A stretch of 64,000 bases of DNA, from the NCBI RefSeq assembly GCF_021166475.1, contig NZ_JAJOYS010000002.1:248001-312000 (forward strand), in the 5' to 3' direction. The stretch comes from Pelagibacterium xiamenense (GTDB taxonomy: Bacteria > Pseudomonadota > Alphaproteobacteria > Rhizobiales > Devosiaceae). Within the stretch, counting starts at the first letter, position 1; each line of letters begins with the position of its first letter. Below the pieces are notes generated by a model, which ran no database searches, was not told the DNA's origin, and worked only from the letters and a program-made list of their open reading frames with translations. A program made the position numbers and the translations under genes. Shown here in pieces: positions 43,910-55,751 of the stretch.

Positions 43910-45739
43910 ATGCATCAAAATCTTGCCATCCCCGACGCGGTCTTCCAGACCTTCGATGTCCGCTCCGACCCGGCCCAGGTCGCGCCCCGCCTTGCCGCGC
44001 TGCGCGCGCAGATCGCCGAGCAGGGTCTCGATGGCTTCCTTGTCCCCCGCGCCGACGTGCACCAGGGCGAATACGTCCCCGATTGCGATGCGCGGCTCGA
44101 ATACGTCACGGGTTTCACCGGCTCGGCCGGCCTCGCCGCCATCGGAACCAGAACCGCCGCGCTCTTCGTCGACAGCCGCTACACCATCCAGGCGCCCCAG
44201 CAGACCGACACCGCGCTGCTGACCGTCGTCGACACCACCGACACCAGGCCCGGCCAATGGATCGCCGACCACTTCTCCACCGGCGCCCGCATCGGCTTCG
44301 ACCCGTGGCTCCACACCCACGGCCAGATCACCGAACTCGAAAAGCCGCTCGCCGCCGTCGGCATCACCCTCGTCCCCTCGAAAAACCCCGTCGACGCCAT
44401 CTGGCAGGACCGCCCGAAGCCGCCCCAGGGTCCGATCGAGGTGCTCGGCCACAACCGCACCGGCCTTTCGAGCGCCGACAAGCTCGCCCAGCTGCGCGAG
44501 ACCATGCAGGCCGAAGGCGCCGACGCGGTCGTCCTCACCCTGCCCGAATCCTTGTGCTGGCTCTTCAACATCCGCGGCCGCGACGTGCCCCACAGCCCGT
44601 TCGTGCTCGGCTTCGCCATCGTTACGGAGAAGGGCACGCCGACGCTCTTCGTCGACGCCTCGAAACTTGTCGAAGACCACCGCGCCGCGCTCGCAGGCGT
44701 CGCCGAGCTCGCCGACAAATCCACCTTCGAAGTCGCGCTCTCGGCCCTCGCAGCGCAGGGCAAGTCCGTCTGGTTCGATCCCGCGACCGCACCCAGCCAG
44801 GTCCGCACGCTCCTTGCCGAAGGCGGTGCCAGCCTCGTCGAAAAGCGCGATCCGGTCCTCCTGCCCAAGGCCAAAAAGAACGCCGTCGAACTTTCGGGCA
44901 TGCGCGAGGCCCAGCGCCACGACGCCGTCGCGCTCGCGCGCTTCCTCGCCTGGTTCGAAAAGACCGCACCCGGCGGCGCGCTCACCGAGATCGACATCGT
45001 CAAGAAGCTCGAAGCCTTCCGCCGCGACGCCGGCGCGCTCGACGTCAGCTTCGACACCATCTCGGGCTCCGGCCCCAACGGCGCCATCGTGCACTATCGC
45101 GTGTCGGAAAAGTCCAACCGCACCCTCGTGCCCGGCGAACTGATGCTCGTCGATTCAGGCGCCCAATACGCGACCGGCACCACCGACATCACGAGAACCC
45201 TCTCCACCGGCCCGGTCACTCCGGCCCAGCAGGACCATTTCACCCGCGTCCTGAAGGGCATGATCGCCATCTCCCGCGCCCGCTTCCCGGTGGGCACCAC
45301 AGGCGCCCAGATCGACATCCTCGCGCGCCAGTTCCTCTGGCAGGCCGGCCTTACCTACAATCACGGCACCGGCCACGGCGTCGGCGCCTACCTTTCGGTA
45401 CACGAGGGCCCCGCCGGCATCTCCCCGCGCTACGCCATCGCGCTCGAAGAGGGCATGGTGCTCTCCAACGAGCCGGGCTTTTACCTCGAAGGCCAGTACG
45501 GCATTCGCATCGAAAACCTCGTCGCGGTCAAAAAAAGCGGGATCGGCGAAGGCAGATATCTCGACTTCGAGACCCTCACCCTCACCCCCATCGATACCCG
45601 CCTGATCGACCTCTCCCTTCTCGAACAGGCCGAGCGCGACTGGCTCAACGCCTACCACACCCGCACCCGCGACGAGATCGGCTCGCTGCTCGATGGCGAG
45701 GACAGGGTCTGGCTCGAAAAGGCGACTGAAGCGATCTGA
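43910..45739 (+). CDS. Aminopeptidase P family protein (Xaa-Pro aminopeptidase)
   Basis: A 609-residue M24 metallopeptidase that releases N-terminal residues before proline. Two creatinase-like N-terminal domains (about 1-310) precede the pita-bread catalytic domain and a short C-terminal domain. Predicted metal ligands are complete: Asp415 (LMLVDSG), Asp426 (TTDITRT), His489 (GTGHGVGAYLSVHEGP), Glu521 (SNEPGFY) and Glu535 (RIENLV). The long form resembles eukaryotic APP1 and alphaproteobacterial PepP. AGGA is seven bases before the ATG at 43910; ATG 43883 is a possible alternative. Confidence 0.93.
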   Translation: MHQNLAIPDAVFQTFDVRSDPAQVAPRLAALRAQIAEQGLDGFLVPRADVHQGEYVPDCDARLEYVTGFTGSAGLAAIGTRTAALFVDSRYTIQAPQQTDTALLTVVDTTDTRPGQWIADHFSTGARIGFDPWLHTHGQITELEKPLAAVGITLVPSKNPVDAIWQDRPKPPQGPIEVLGHNRTGLSSADKLAQLRETMQAEGADAVVLTLPESLCWLFNIRGRDVPHSPFVLGFAIVTEKGTPTLFVDASKLVEDHRAALAGVAELADKSTFEVALSALAAQGKSVWFDPATAPSQVRTLLAEGGASLVEKRDPVLLPKAKKNAVELSGMREAQRHDAVALARFLAWFEKTAPGGALTEIDIVKKLEAFRRDAGALDVSFDTISGSGPNGAIVHYRVSEKSNRTLVPGELMLVDSGAQYATGTTDITRTLSTGPVTPAQQDHFTRVLKGMIAISRARFPVGTTGAQIDILARQFLWQAGLTYNHGTGHGVGAYLSVHEGPAGISPRYAIALEEGMVLSNEPGFYLEGQYGIRIENLVAVKKSGIGEGRYLDFETLTLTPIDTRLIDLSLLEQAERDWLNAYHTRTRDEIGSLLDGEDRVWLEKATEAI

Positions 45740-45767
45740 AGCGCTTAAGGCCGTCCGGCGCGCGCGT

Positions 45768-47021
45768 TCAGTTGAACCAGAACGCATAGCCCCAGATCGC
45801 ATTCCCGAAGACCGCGTTGGCCGCTTCGAAATGCTCGGGCCCCGCCACCGTGCCCTCGCGCATGAACGGCAGCGCGCCATACCCGGTGAGGATCATCACA
45901 GCGTCGGTTCTCTCGGCCTCGGTGAAATACGCGTCGAGGTCGAAGCCGCGCTCCGGGAACCGCCAGTGCGGCAGCAGCAATTCGCCCGAAACGATCGCCT
46001 CGAAGGCATCGAGCGTTTCGAGCCAGGCGCTCACCATCGGCTTGGTGATCCGCATATCCTCGTGAACCGGCGTTTGCGCCGGCGCCGGCATGAATTCGAG
46101 ATGATCGTCGGTCTCCGCAATGATCGCCTCCCAGTTCCGCCGCGACAGCGATACGATCTCGAAAAGCCGGTCCTGCACCCCCGTAAGCCGCGCGCGATCG
46201 ACGACCGGCCAGTTGAGCGTATGGACCCCGGCAATGGCATCGGCCATGAGCATGTCCGTTTCGGGGTCCGACATGATGCTGCCGCGTCCGGCATTGTCCA
46301 TGGGCAGCCCCGCACCGGGGAAAACCCGGTGCATAGCCGCGTTGAACGTCATCTCGAAATCGTGCGCGAGCAGAAAATCCGCCTGCGCCGCGAGCACCTG
46401 GCTGTAACCGGCCAGCCAGATCGCATCGGCCGCATCGAACGCAAAGACCGCCTCGGGCAGCTCGGCCGGCGCATCCGCGCCCAGCGCGCCGCCCAGGCTC
46501 GCGGCCTGGTTGAGGATCGCGCCCACGGTTCCCTGATCGTCGCCCACGCCGTCCCCGTCGAGGTCGAACCGGATTCGCATCACGTCGATCTCGACCGGCG
46601 CCCCGTCCTGCACCGCCGCATCGACGAGTTGCTCGTGCGCGCTGTCCATCGCCGCAACGAACGCATCGAGATGGCTTCTCAACTGCGCGTAATCGAGCGG
46701 CGCGGCCGGACGCTGCGGCGCCTCGGGCGGCGAAAATGCCCCCATGAACGGCGAAACGACAATACCGCGCTCGGGATCGAACCCGTGCCGCAGCATCGCC
46801 TGCGCGAAATCCTCGACACCGGTCAGAAAGATCAGAAACCCGGCCCCGAACGCGGCCTCCGCATCACCCTCCGCCGCCCGCGCCTCCATCTCGGCCAGCC
46901 CGTCCGCGAGCGAACCGGCGTAAAGGTCCGCCCGCAACACCGCCGCCGTATCGCTTTCCTGCGCCATCCCGGCCGAATGCAGCGCCAGGATCAGGCCAAG
47001 AACGAAAGCTATAGTCCGCAT
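45768..47021 (-). CDS. Exported protein of unknown function
   Basis: A 417-residue protein with a signal peptide (residues 1-20, ending GMAQ), expected in the periplasm. The body is acidic, mostly helical, and rich in Ala. It contains an EF-hand-like stretch, RFDLDGDGVGDDQG (about residues 151-164), which may bind Ca2+. No known family is recognised. It lies 27 bases downstream of ligA on the same strand; the link may be accidental. Confidence 0.7.
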   Translation of the reverse strand: MRTIAFVLGLILALHSAGMAQESDTAAVLRADLYAGSLADGLAEMEARAAEGDAEAAFGAGFLIFLTGVEDFAQAMLRHGFDPERGIVVSPFMGAFSPPEAPQRPAAPLDYAQLRSHLDAFVAAMDSAHEQLVDAAVQDGAPVEIDVMRIRFDLDGDGVGDDQGTVGAILNQAASLGGALGADAPAELPEAVFAFDAADAIWLAGYSQVLAAQADFLLAHDFEMTFNAAMHRVFPGAGLPMDNAGRGSIMSDPETDMLMADAIAGVHTLNWPVVDRARLTGVQDRLFEIVSLSRRNWEAIIAETDDHLEFMPAPAQTPVHEDMRITKPMVSAWLETLDAFEAIVSGELLLPHWRFPERGFDLDAYFTEAERTDAVMILTGYGALPFMREGTVAGPEHFEAANAVFGNAIWGYAFWFN

Positions 47022-47048
47022 CGCGTCCTCCCATACGGCTTGCGCCGC

Positions 47049-49205
<2,157 letters not shown>

Positions 49206-49296
49206 TTAATCCCGGCCGCCGCCGGAAACACAACACGCGCGCCGGCGAAAGGGCCCGCGGCAGGCAGCCCGCCGGTCGCCCCCGAACGCCGCGCCC

Positions 49297-50970
49297 TCAC
49301 GCCGAAACCTCGCTCATCAGCCGCCTTGCCGCCGCGCGCGCTTCTTCGGTGATCGTCGCACCGGCGAGCATCCGAGCCACTTCCTCGCCACGCGCGTCCG
49401 CGTCGAGCGGTTTGACATGCGTACGCATGAACGCCCCCTCCTCGATTGCCTGCTTTTCGATCAGGAGATGCGTCCTGGCCCGCGCCGCCACCTGTGGCGC
49501 GTGCGTCACCGACAGAACCTGCACCGCATCGGCCAGCCGCGCCAGCCGTTTCCCGATCGCATCGGCAACCGCCCCGCCGACACCTGTATCGATTTCGTCG
49601 AAAATCAGCACCGGCACCGATCCCTTGTCGGCAAGCACCACCTTGAGCGCCAGCAAAAACCGCGAGAGCTCGCCCCCCGACGCCACCTTCATCATCGGCC
49701 CCGGGCTCGTGCCCGGATTGGTCTGCACGTGGAATTCGATCTGATCGTACCCGCTCGCCGCGATCTTGTTCTCGTCCACCTGCCGGTCGACGATGAACCG
49801 GGCGGATCCCAGCTTGAGGTCGGGCAGTTCCTTGCCCACTGCCTTTGAAAGCGCCGCCGCCGCCTTTTCCCGCGCCTTGCTCAGCGCCGCGGCGGCCTTG
49901 TGATACGCCGCTTCCGCCGCCTTCATCTCCGCTTCGAGTGCGGCCAGCGTCTCCTCCCCGCTTTCGAGCGCGGCCAGATCCGCCTCGAACTGCGCCAGGA
50001 TATCGGGCAGCGCGTCGCACTCGACCTGATGCTTGCGCGCCGCCGCACGCAGCGCGAACAGCCGCTCTTCGACCTGTTCGAGTTCGCGCGGGTCGAACGC
50101 CATCTCCCGCCGGATGCCGTCAAGCGCCTCGTTCGCGCCATCGAGCGCCACCAGCGCCGCATCGAGCGCCTCCGCCATCGGCTCGAACAGCTTGGCTTCC
50201 GCCTCGCTCTTGCGCGTCAGCCGCCGCAACAGCATCGCCAGGGCCGGTCCCGGCGCATTGGTCCCGTTGAGAATTTCGTCCGCATCGTTGACCTCGCCGG
50301 CGGCCTTCTCCAGTCCCATCAGCCAGCCGCGCCGTTCCGAAAGCGTCTCCTCTTCCCCCGGCTCGGCCTTGAGTGCGCTCAATTCCTCGACGACGTGGCG
50401 CGCATAGTCTTCTTCCTGCGCCGCCTTTTCCACCCGCGCCCGCTGCGCCTCCACCGCACGCTGCGCCTCGGCGAACGCCGCATGGGCCGCCCGCACCGCC
50501 TCGCGTTCCATGCCCAGTCCGCCGAATGCGTCCAGCAGCGCCCGGTGCGTCGCCGCGTCGATCAGCGCGCGGTCGTCATGCTGCCCGTGCACCTCCACAA
50601 GCAGCCCGCCGACCGACCGCAGCAACCCCGCCGACACCGGCTGGTCGTTGACGAAGGCCCGCGTGCGCCCGTCCGCGTGCTGCACGCGCCGCAAGATGAT
50701 ATCCGCATCGTCCGCGATCTCGTTTTCGCGCAGCAGCATCCGCGCCGGATGGTCATGCTCGAGCGAGAGGACGGCGACCACCTGCCCGCTATCGGCACCC
50801 TCGCGCACCAGCGCCGCGTCGCCGCGCCCCCCGAGCGCCAGCGTCAGCGCGTCGAGCAGGATCGACTTGCCCGCGCCGGTCTCACCGGTCAGCACCGTCA
50901 GGCCCTGCTCGAAGCTGAGATCGAGCTGGTCGATAAGAACGATATTGCGGACCGAAAGCGTGCTCAGCAT
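49297..50970 (-). CDS. recN: DNA repair protein RecN
   Basis: RecN is an SMC-like ATPase used in double-strand break repair. The 557-residue protein has the N-terminal Walker A motif GETGAGKS (residues 29-36), QxxGQHDDRALID as the family QHD motif, a coiled-coil middle (about 150-370) and the C-terminal ABC signature SGGELSRF followed by Walker B VLIFDEIDTGVGG. An SOS-box-like site lies about 105 bases upstream. It lies between bamD and ligA, all on the same strand, but has its own gap and probably its own promoter. Confidence 0.97.
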   Translation of the reverse strand: MLSTLSVRNIVLIDQLDLSFEQGLTVLTGETGAGKSILLDALTLALGGRGDAALVREGADSGQVVAVLSLEHDHPARMLLRENEIADDADIILRRVQHADGRTRAFVNDQPVSAGLLRSVGGLLVEVHGQHDDRALIDAATHRALLDAFGGLGMEREAVRAAHAAFAEAQRAVEAQRARVEKAAQEEDYARHVVEELSALKAEPGEEETLSERRGWLMGLEKAAGEVNDADEILNGTNAPGPALAMLLRRLTRKSEAEAKLFEPMAEALDAALVALDGANEALDGIRREMAFDPRELEQVEERLFALRAAARKHQVECDALPDILAQFEADLAALESGEETLAALEAEMKAAEAAYHKAAAALSKAREKAAAALSKAVGKELPDLKLGSARFIVDRQVDENKIAASGYDQIEFHVQTNPGTSPGPMMKVASGGELSRFLLALKVVLADKGSVPVLIFDEIDTGVGGAVADAIGKRLARLADAVQVLSVTHAPQVAARARTHLLIEKQAIEEGAFMRTHVKPLDADARGEEVARMLAGATITEEARAAARRLMSEVSA

Positions 50971-51073
50971 CGCCCAACCGGCTCCCTATCTTTCGCGGAC
51001 AGGTGAGTCATATCCCCTTCGTCCCCCGCTCGGCAAACGCCCGAACGCCTCTTCCACGCCTTTCGCGCAATGA

Positions 51074-51088
51074 GAATAAAACAAGAAC
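51074..51088 (-). promoter_or_regulatory. SOS-box-like site upstream of recN
   Basis: GAAT-AAAACAA-GAAC on the plus strand differs in one base from the alphaproteobacterial LexA box GAAC-N7-GAAC; on the recN strand it reads GTTC-N7-ATTC. It is 104 bases upstream of the recN start. Confidence 0.5.
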
Positions 51089-51122
51089 ATTTATCGCAAT
51101 CCGTCAAGCCGGACCAATCGAC

Positions 51123-51154
51123 AAAAAAGCCCCGACACACATGCATCGGGGCTT
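51123..51154 (-). terminator. Rho-independent terminator of bamD
   Basis: On the minus strand AAGCCCCGA and TCGGGGCTT pair around a ten-base loop and are followed by TTTT, 27 bases after the bamD stop. Confidence 0.8.
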
Positions 51155-51181
51155 GATCTTGCGAGAATGCGGTCTGGCCGG

Positions 51182-52009
51182 CTAGCGCGACAGCCAGTTC
51201 CCCGCCACCATCTGCGGGCTCAGGCCCCGGTCCTGCAACAGGCTGAACGCGCGGCCATACCATTCGCTCGCCGGATAGTTCGTACCCAGCACCGCCGCAG
51301 CCGTCTGCGCCTCGCTGGCCAGCCCGAGCGACAGATACGCCTCAACCAGCCGGTAGAGCGCTTCTTCCACATGGGTGGACTGCTGATGGTCCTCCACCAC
51401 CGCGCGGAAGCGGTTGATCGCGGCGGCATAGTCCTGGTGCCCCAGATAATAGCGGCCCACCGACATTTCCTTGGCGGCAAGCTGGTCGCGCGCCACCACC
51501 ATCATCGGCTTGGCTTCCTCGGCATACCGGCTGGTGGGATAGCTCGAAATGAGAAGCTCGAAGGTATCGATCGTATCGGCCGCGAAGGTCTGGTCGCGCG
51601 TCGCGTCCGGGATCTGCTGGAAATACGAACTGCCCTTCAAAAAGATGATATAGGGCGCCTCGGAGGACTGCGGATAGAGCGCCAGGAACCGGTCCGCCGC
51701 GAGCGCCGCCTCCTCATACCGGCCGAGCCGGAAATTGGCGAAGGTGATCATCACCTTGGCGCGCTCGTTATAGTCCGAATAAGGATGCTGCCGCTCGAGC
51801 TTTTCGAGATCCTCGATCGCCGAGATATAGCGGTTGGCCTCCATATGCCCCACCGCGTCGGAATAAAGCTCGTCCGCCGGGATGATCGGCTCTTCGGGCT
51901 TGGAAAAGAACCCGCCCCCCGAGCACGCCGCAACGATGGTCACAAGCGCCGCCGCCAGACCGAGGCGAAGACTGGCCACAAGGGTTTTCGACCTGGCTGA
52001 AATGCTCAC
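51182..52009 (-). CDS. bamD: Outer-membrane protein assembly factor BamD
   Basis: BamD is the essential lipoprotein of the BAM complex that inserts beta-barrel proteins in the outer membrane. The 275-residue protein has a lipoprotein signal with the lipobox VAAC (Cys29), then five TPR-like repeats, with typical NRYISAIEDLEKLERQHPYS and GRYEEAALAADRFLALYPQS. The GTG at 52009 was chosen because GGAG is eight bases upstream and it gives a normal signal peptide; a longer read would add 29 residues. It follows lpxC by about 110 bases. A terminator follows. Confidence 0.94.
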   Translation of the reverse strand: MSISARSKTLVASLRLGLAAALVTIVAACSGGGFFSKPEEPIIPADELYSDAVGHMEANRYISAIEDLEKLERQHPYSDYNERAKVMITFANFRLGRYEEAALAADRFLALYPQSSEAPYIIFLKGSSYFQQIPDATRDQTFAADTIDTFELLISSYPTSRYAEEAKPMMVVARDQLAAKEMSVGRYYLGHQDYAAAINRFRAVVEDHQQSTHVEEALYRLVEAYLSLGLASEAQTAAAVLGTNYPASEWYGRAFSLLQDRGLSPQMVAGNWLSR

Positions 52010-52119
52010 GAAACGCTCCGTCCTCAATGCGCAACAACAATGATGCGGGGCGATTGGCCGCCCCGCGATCCCCCTGCTAGGGGCAGATATGATCAAAACT
52101 GTGACGGTTTATGGCCTAT

Positions 52120-53076
52120 TCAGCCGATCGAACGCAAGTAAGGCTTCAAAACCATTGCCTCGGGCAGGTCCTCGAGCGCTTCCATTTCGAGTGGCAGGGC
52201 GTCGGCCTCCACCACCTCGAAATTCTGCTCGCTGGCAAAGAGCGACTGCAGCACCAGCGCATTGAGCCCGTGCCCGCCCTTGTAGGACCGGAACCGCCCG
52301 TAGATCGGTTTGCCCGCGAGAGCGAGGTCGCCGATGGCGTCGAGCAGCTTGTGGCGCACGAACTCGTCCTCGTAGCGCAGCCCGTCCGGGTTGACGATCC
52401 GCTCGTCCTCGATGGCGATGGAATTCTCCATGCTCGAGCCCAGCGCATAGCCCGCCTGCCGGAGCACCTTGGCCTGCGAGACGAACCCGAAGGTCCGCGC
52501 CGAAGCGACGTTCTCGATGAACTGGCGCGGCGACCAGTCTAGGATCATCCGCTGCCGGCCGATAACGTTGGAATTGAAATCGATCTCCACGTCGAACGCC
52601 CGCCCGTTATAGGGCTCGAGCGTTGCGAACGCATCGTTCTGGCGCACCGTGACGGTCCGCAATATTCTGATGAAGCTCTTGCGCGCCGGCTGCACGGAGA
52701 TCCCCGCCGCCATGATCGCCGACGCAAACGGCGCCGCGCTGCCGTCGAGGATCGGGCATTCCTCGCCCTCGACCGTGATCAGGGCATTGTCGATCCCCAG
52801 CCCGTTGAGCGCGGAAAGAACGTGCTCGACCGTCGCGACCGATGCCGAATCGCCAAGGTCGACGACCGTGCATAGCGACGTCCGCGTCACGCGCGAATGA
52901 CCGATGTTGACCGGTCCGATCTTCCGTCCGTCCGCCAGCACGCGCTCGATCCTGTAGCCGCTGTCGGCGCCGGCCGGGGATAGGGTTAATTTGGCGGGCT
53001 TGCCATTGTGGACGCCGATGCCGGCGAACTCGACGGGTGCATTGAGCGTGCTTTGGCGCACGACATAGTTCTTCAT
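52120..53076 (-). CDS. lpxC: UDP-3-O-acyl-N-acetylglucosamine deacetylase
   Basis: LpxC is the zinc amidase that commits to lipid A synthesis. The 318-residue protein has the zinc ligands His85 (VEHVLSAL), His242 and Asp246 (VRHKLLDAIGD), and the catalytic Glu84 and His269 (KGGHGLN). The presence shows that the organism makes lipid A. GGGAG lies about six bases before the ATG. It is 222 bases downstream of ftsZ, and the hairpin after ftsZ suggests a separate promoter. Its start matches the family; a longer read to 53226 is not supported. Confidence 0.96.
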   Translation of the reverse strand: MKNYVVRQSTLNAPVEFAGIGVHNGKPAKLTLSPAGADSGYRIERVLADGRKIGPVNIGHSRVTRTSLCTVVDLGDSASVATVEHVLSALNGLGIDNALITVEGEECPILDGSAAPFASAIMAAGISVQPARKSFIRILRTVTVRQNDAFATLEPYNGRAFDVEIDFNSNVIGRQRMILDWSPRQFIENVASARTFGFVSQAKVLRQAGYALGSSMENSIAIEDERIVNPDGLRYEDEFVRHKLLDAIGDLALAGKPIYGRFRSYKGGHGLNALVLQSLFASEQNFEVVEADALPLEMEALEDLPEAMVLKPYLRSIG

Positions 53077-53237
53077 AAAAACTCCCGGGCAATGAGGTAG
53101 GGCCGCCCGCACATTTGAACGTGTCCGGAAAACGTGGGTACCACTCCATCGGTTTCCAACACGTGACCGTTCGAGAACTACAGCATGTTGTGACGGATCC
53201 AGCGCAACGCAACATGCCCCTATCAAATGCTCTTTAA

Positions 53238-53273
53238 CGAAAAACGATCCGACGGGGAACCCCGCCGGATCGT
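53238..53273 (-). terminator. Rho-independent terminator of ftsZ
   Basis: On the minus strand ACGATCCGGCGGGG and CCCCGTCGGATCGT pair (with one G-T) around TT and are followed by a TTTTTC tract, 25 bases after the ftsZ stop. Confidence 0.85.
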
Positions 53274-53298
53274 CAACACCTGACCGATGCTTTACAAA

Positions 53299-54975
53299 CT
53301 AGCCGTGGCGGCGCAAAAACGCCGGAATTTCAAGCTGTTCCGATGCCGCCGGCCGCGACGCGGGTTGCCGCCCGTGCGCATCCGCCTGCCCCGTCGCACC
53401 CTCGGTGTGACGCGGTGCCGCAGGACGCGAGGGCGCGGCCTCGATGGCGCTGCGCGCTGCCGCATCGTCGAACTCGGGCTGGCGCCTGTCCATTTCGTGC
53501 TCGTGCTCGCCGTCACCGCCCAGATTGAGCCCGACATTGGAGGCGAGCCGGCGGAAAAGCGCCCGCGCGTTGCGCGGTTCTTCGGTTTTCGGCTGCTCCA
53601 TCTGCCGGCGGGCGACATTGGGCATTTCCTCTGCGCGCGGCATGCGCCGCTGCGGCGCCGGACGCTCGGCGCCCGAAGGCACATACGGCCGGGGGGCCTC
53701 GGCTTCGGCGGCACGCGGCGTCTCATCGACGGCATGCTGCGGCGCCGGAGCGCTCGGCACATAAGGTTCGATCGTAACCCCGCTGTCGTCCTCGGCCTGC
53801 ATCTTGGGCGCAGCCCGGCCTTCGCGGATGGCACTGGCGACGGCGGCTTCGAACTGCTCGTCGCTCATATGCGCGGCGACTTCCGGACGCGGCGCCTGCT
53901 GCGGCTCGGCCGGTTTGGGGGCCGCGGCAGGGGCTTCGGCCGCCGGACGGCGGGCCTGGAGCGCGGCACGGTTGGCGTTCGGCTTGACCGGGTCGAGCGC
54001 CTGGACCATCAGCGCATCGGTGCCTGTTGCCACAACCGACACCCGGATCTTGCCCTCGAGGGAATCGTCGAAGGTCGCGCCGAGAATGATGTTGGCGTCC
54101 GAATCCACTTCCTCGCGGATGCGGCTTGCGGCCTCGTCCACCTCGTAAAGCGTCATGTCCTTGCCGCCGGTAATCGAGATGAGCAGCCCCCGCGCGCCCT
54201 GCATCGAAACGTCGTCCAGGAGCGGATTGGCGATCGCCGCCTCGGCGGCGTGCCGTGCGCGATCCTCGCCCTCGGCCTCGCCGGTGCCCATCATCGCCTT
54301 GCCCATGCCGCGCATCACGGCGCGCACGTCGGCGAAGTCGAGGTTGATGAGCCCTTCCTTGACCATCAGGTCGGTGATGCACGCAACGCCAGAGAACAGC
54401 ACCTCGTCGGCCATCGCGAACGCGTCGGCGAACGTGGTCTTCTCGTTGGCGACCCGGAAGAGGTTCTGGTTGGGTATGACGATGAGCGTATCGACGTGCC
54501 GGTGCAGTTCGTCGATGCCCTCTTCGGCAAGCTTGAGCCGCCGATTGCCCTCGAACTGGAACGGCTTGGTCACCACGCCCACAGTCAGGATGCCCTGCTC
54601 GCGCGCGGCGCGTGCCACCACCGGTGCCGCGCCGGTCCCGGTGCCGCCGCCCATGCCCGCGGTGATGAACACCATGTGCGAGCCCGAAAGGTGGTCGTTC
54701 AATTCGTCGAAACTTTCCTCGGCCGCCGCGCGTCCGACTTCCGGATGCGAGCCGGCACCGAGCCCCTCGGTAACGCCCACGCCAAGCTGTATGACGCGCT
54801 GCGCGCGCGAAAGCGCCAAGGCCTGCGCATCGGTATTGGCGACAACGAACTCGACCCCCTCGAGCCCGGAATTAATCATGTTGTTGACGGCGTTACCGCC
54901 CGCGCCCCCAACGCCGAACACCGTTATTCTCGGCTTGAGTTCCTGGATTCCCGGGATCTGAAGGTTGATGGTCAT
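53299..54975 (-). CDS. ftsZ: Cell division protein FtsZ
   Basis: The tubulin-like GTPase that forms the division ring. The 558-residue protein has the GTP-binding GGGTGTG motif (residues 109-115), the T7 loop NLDFADV near 210, a normal core to about residue 320, then a long Pro/Ala/Glu-rich linker (about 225 residues) and the conserved C-terminal peptide [11 protein letters not shown], which binds FtsA and ZipA-like partners. Long linkers are usual in alphaproteobacteria. The start at 54975 (MTINLQ) is preferred over 54987. A CtrA-like site is upstream. ftsQ and ftsA, which usually precede ftsZ, are absent: the gene upstream is a divergent DUF2200 gene. Confidence 0.97.
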   Translation of the reverse strand: MTINLQIPGIQELKPRITVFGVGGAGGNAVNNMINSGLEGVEFVVANTDAQALALSRAQRVIQLGVGVTEGLGAGSHPEVGRAAAEESFDELNDHLSGSHMVFITAGMGGGTGTGAAPVVARAAREQGILTVGVVTKPFQFEGNRRLKLAEEGIDELHRHVDTLIVIPNQNLFRVANEKTTFADAFAMADEVLFSGVACITDLMVKEGLINLDFADVRAVMRGMGKAMMGTGEAEGEDRARHAAEAAIANPLLDDVSMQGARGLLISITGGKDMTLYEVDEAASRIREEVDSDANIILGATFDDSLEGKIRVSVVATGTDALMVQALDPVKPNANRAALQARRPAAEAPAAAPKPAEPQQAPRPEVAAHMSDEQFEAAVASAIREGRAAPKMQAEDDSGVTIEPYVPSAPAPQHAVDETPRAAEAEAPRPYVPSGAERPAPQRRMPRAEEMPNVARRQMEQPKTEEPRNARALFRRLASNVGLNLGGDGEHEHEMDRRQPEFDDAAARSAIEAAPSRPAAPRHTEGATGQADAHGRQPASRPAASEQLEIPAFLRRHG

Positions 54976-55022
54976 ATTTGGCCCCATAGTGGCTGTGTGA
55001 CCAAGATTTAGCCCCCAATTCG

Positions 55023-55037
55023 TTAACCGGGCCCTAA
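55023..55037 (-). promoter_or_regulatory. CtrA-like site upstream of ftsZ
   Basis: On the ftsZ strand TTAG-GGCCCGG-TTAA matches the CtrA consensus TTAA-N7-TTAA in seven of eight positions, 48 bases before the start codon. Confidence 0.4.
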
Positions 55038-55207
55038 CAAATCTACCGATTTCATTAACTACACTGCAATTTGCGAGCCTTGACAGCCGCAAAGTCACCA
55101 TCGGTTAACCCTGATTTGTTCCCGTAGGCAAACGCCCCCGCCGAGCCGCGGATTGATGCGGGCCGCATTTTGTCGGATGCTCCCCTGGAGAGACTGAGGA
55201 ACGGGTT

Positions 55208-55558
55208 ATGACCGGGCACCGCATCTATGCCATGAGCTTTGCAAGCGTCTATCCCCTCTACGTTGCCAAAGCCGAGAAAAAAGGGCGCACCAGGGCCGAG
55301 GTCGACGAGATCGTCCAGTGGCTGACCGGGTACGACGCGCAGGGCCTCGACCGCAGTCTCGCCGATGGCGTCAGCTTCGAGGATTTCTTCGCCCACGCGC
55401 CGCACCTGAATCCCGCACGCGTGCACATCACGGGCGTCATCTGTGGCGTACGCGTCGAAGAGATCGAGGAGCCCCTCATGCGGGAAATCCGGTACCTCGA
55501 CAAACTGGTCGACGAGCTCGCACGCGGCAAGTCGATGGAAAAAATCCTCCGCAAATAG
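55208..55558 (+). CDS. DUF2200 family protein
   Basis: A 116-residue protein of the DUF2200 family. It shows the family start [40 protein letters not shown] and the pattern [54 protein letters not shown]. Function is unknown. It is divergent from ftsZ and replaces the usual ftsA position, so it may have been brought here by rearrangement. Confidence 0.88.
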   Translation: MTGHRIYAMSFASVYPLYVAKAEKKGRTRAEVDEIVQWLTGYDAQGLDRSLADGVSFEDFFAHAPHLNPARVHITGVICGVRVEEIEEPLMREIRYLDKLVDELARGKSMEKILRK

Positions 55559-55690
55559 CCCGCTTTACGCGCCTCGCCTCCCCGCGCGCCGCCCCGTGGC
55601 CCGCCGCGCCCTGTGTCGTTCCGGGGGGGCGTCGCCGGAATTCAGCCACGCGCGCTGTCCGGCGCGTGAAATGCCGTCCTTCCCCACCCA

Positions 55691-55719
55691 TTGACTCCAT
55701 TCAAAACCTATTTATTATA
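55691..55719 (+). promoter_or_regulatory. Predicted promoter of the VOC-family gene
   Basis: TTGACT and ATTATA are separated by 17 bases, within an AT-rich stretch that stands out from the GC-rich surroundings, 33 bases before the start codon. Confidence 0.55.
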
Positions 55720-55751
55720 TAACCTATTCGATATCTAAAGGAGCATGCATC

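Noticed and set aside
52021-52080. GC hairpin GCGGGGCG/CGCCCCGC between lpxC and bamD as terminator of lpxC
   Set aside because: The stem is good but no T-tract follows, so termination is not supported; it may only be a structured leader of bamD.
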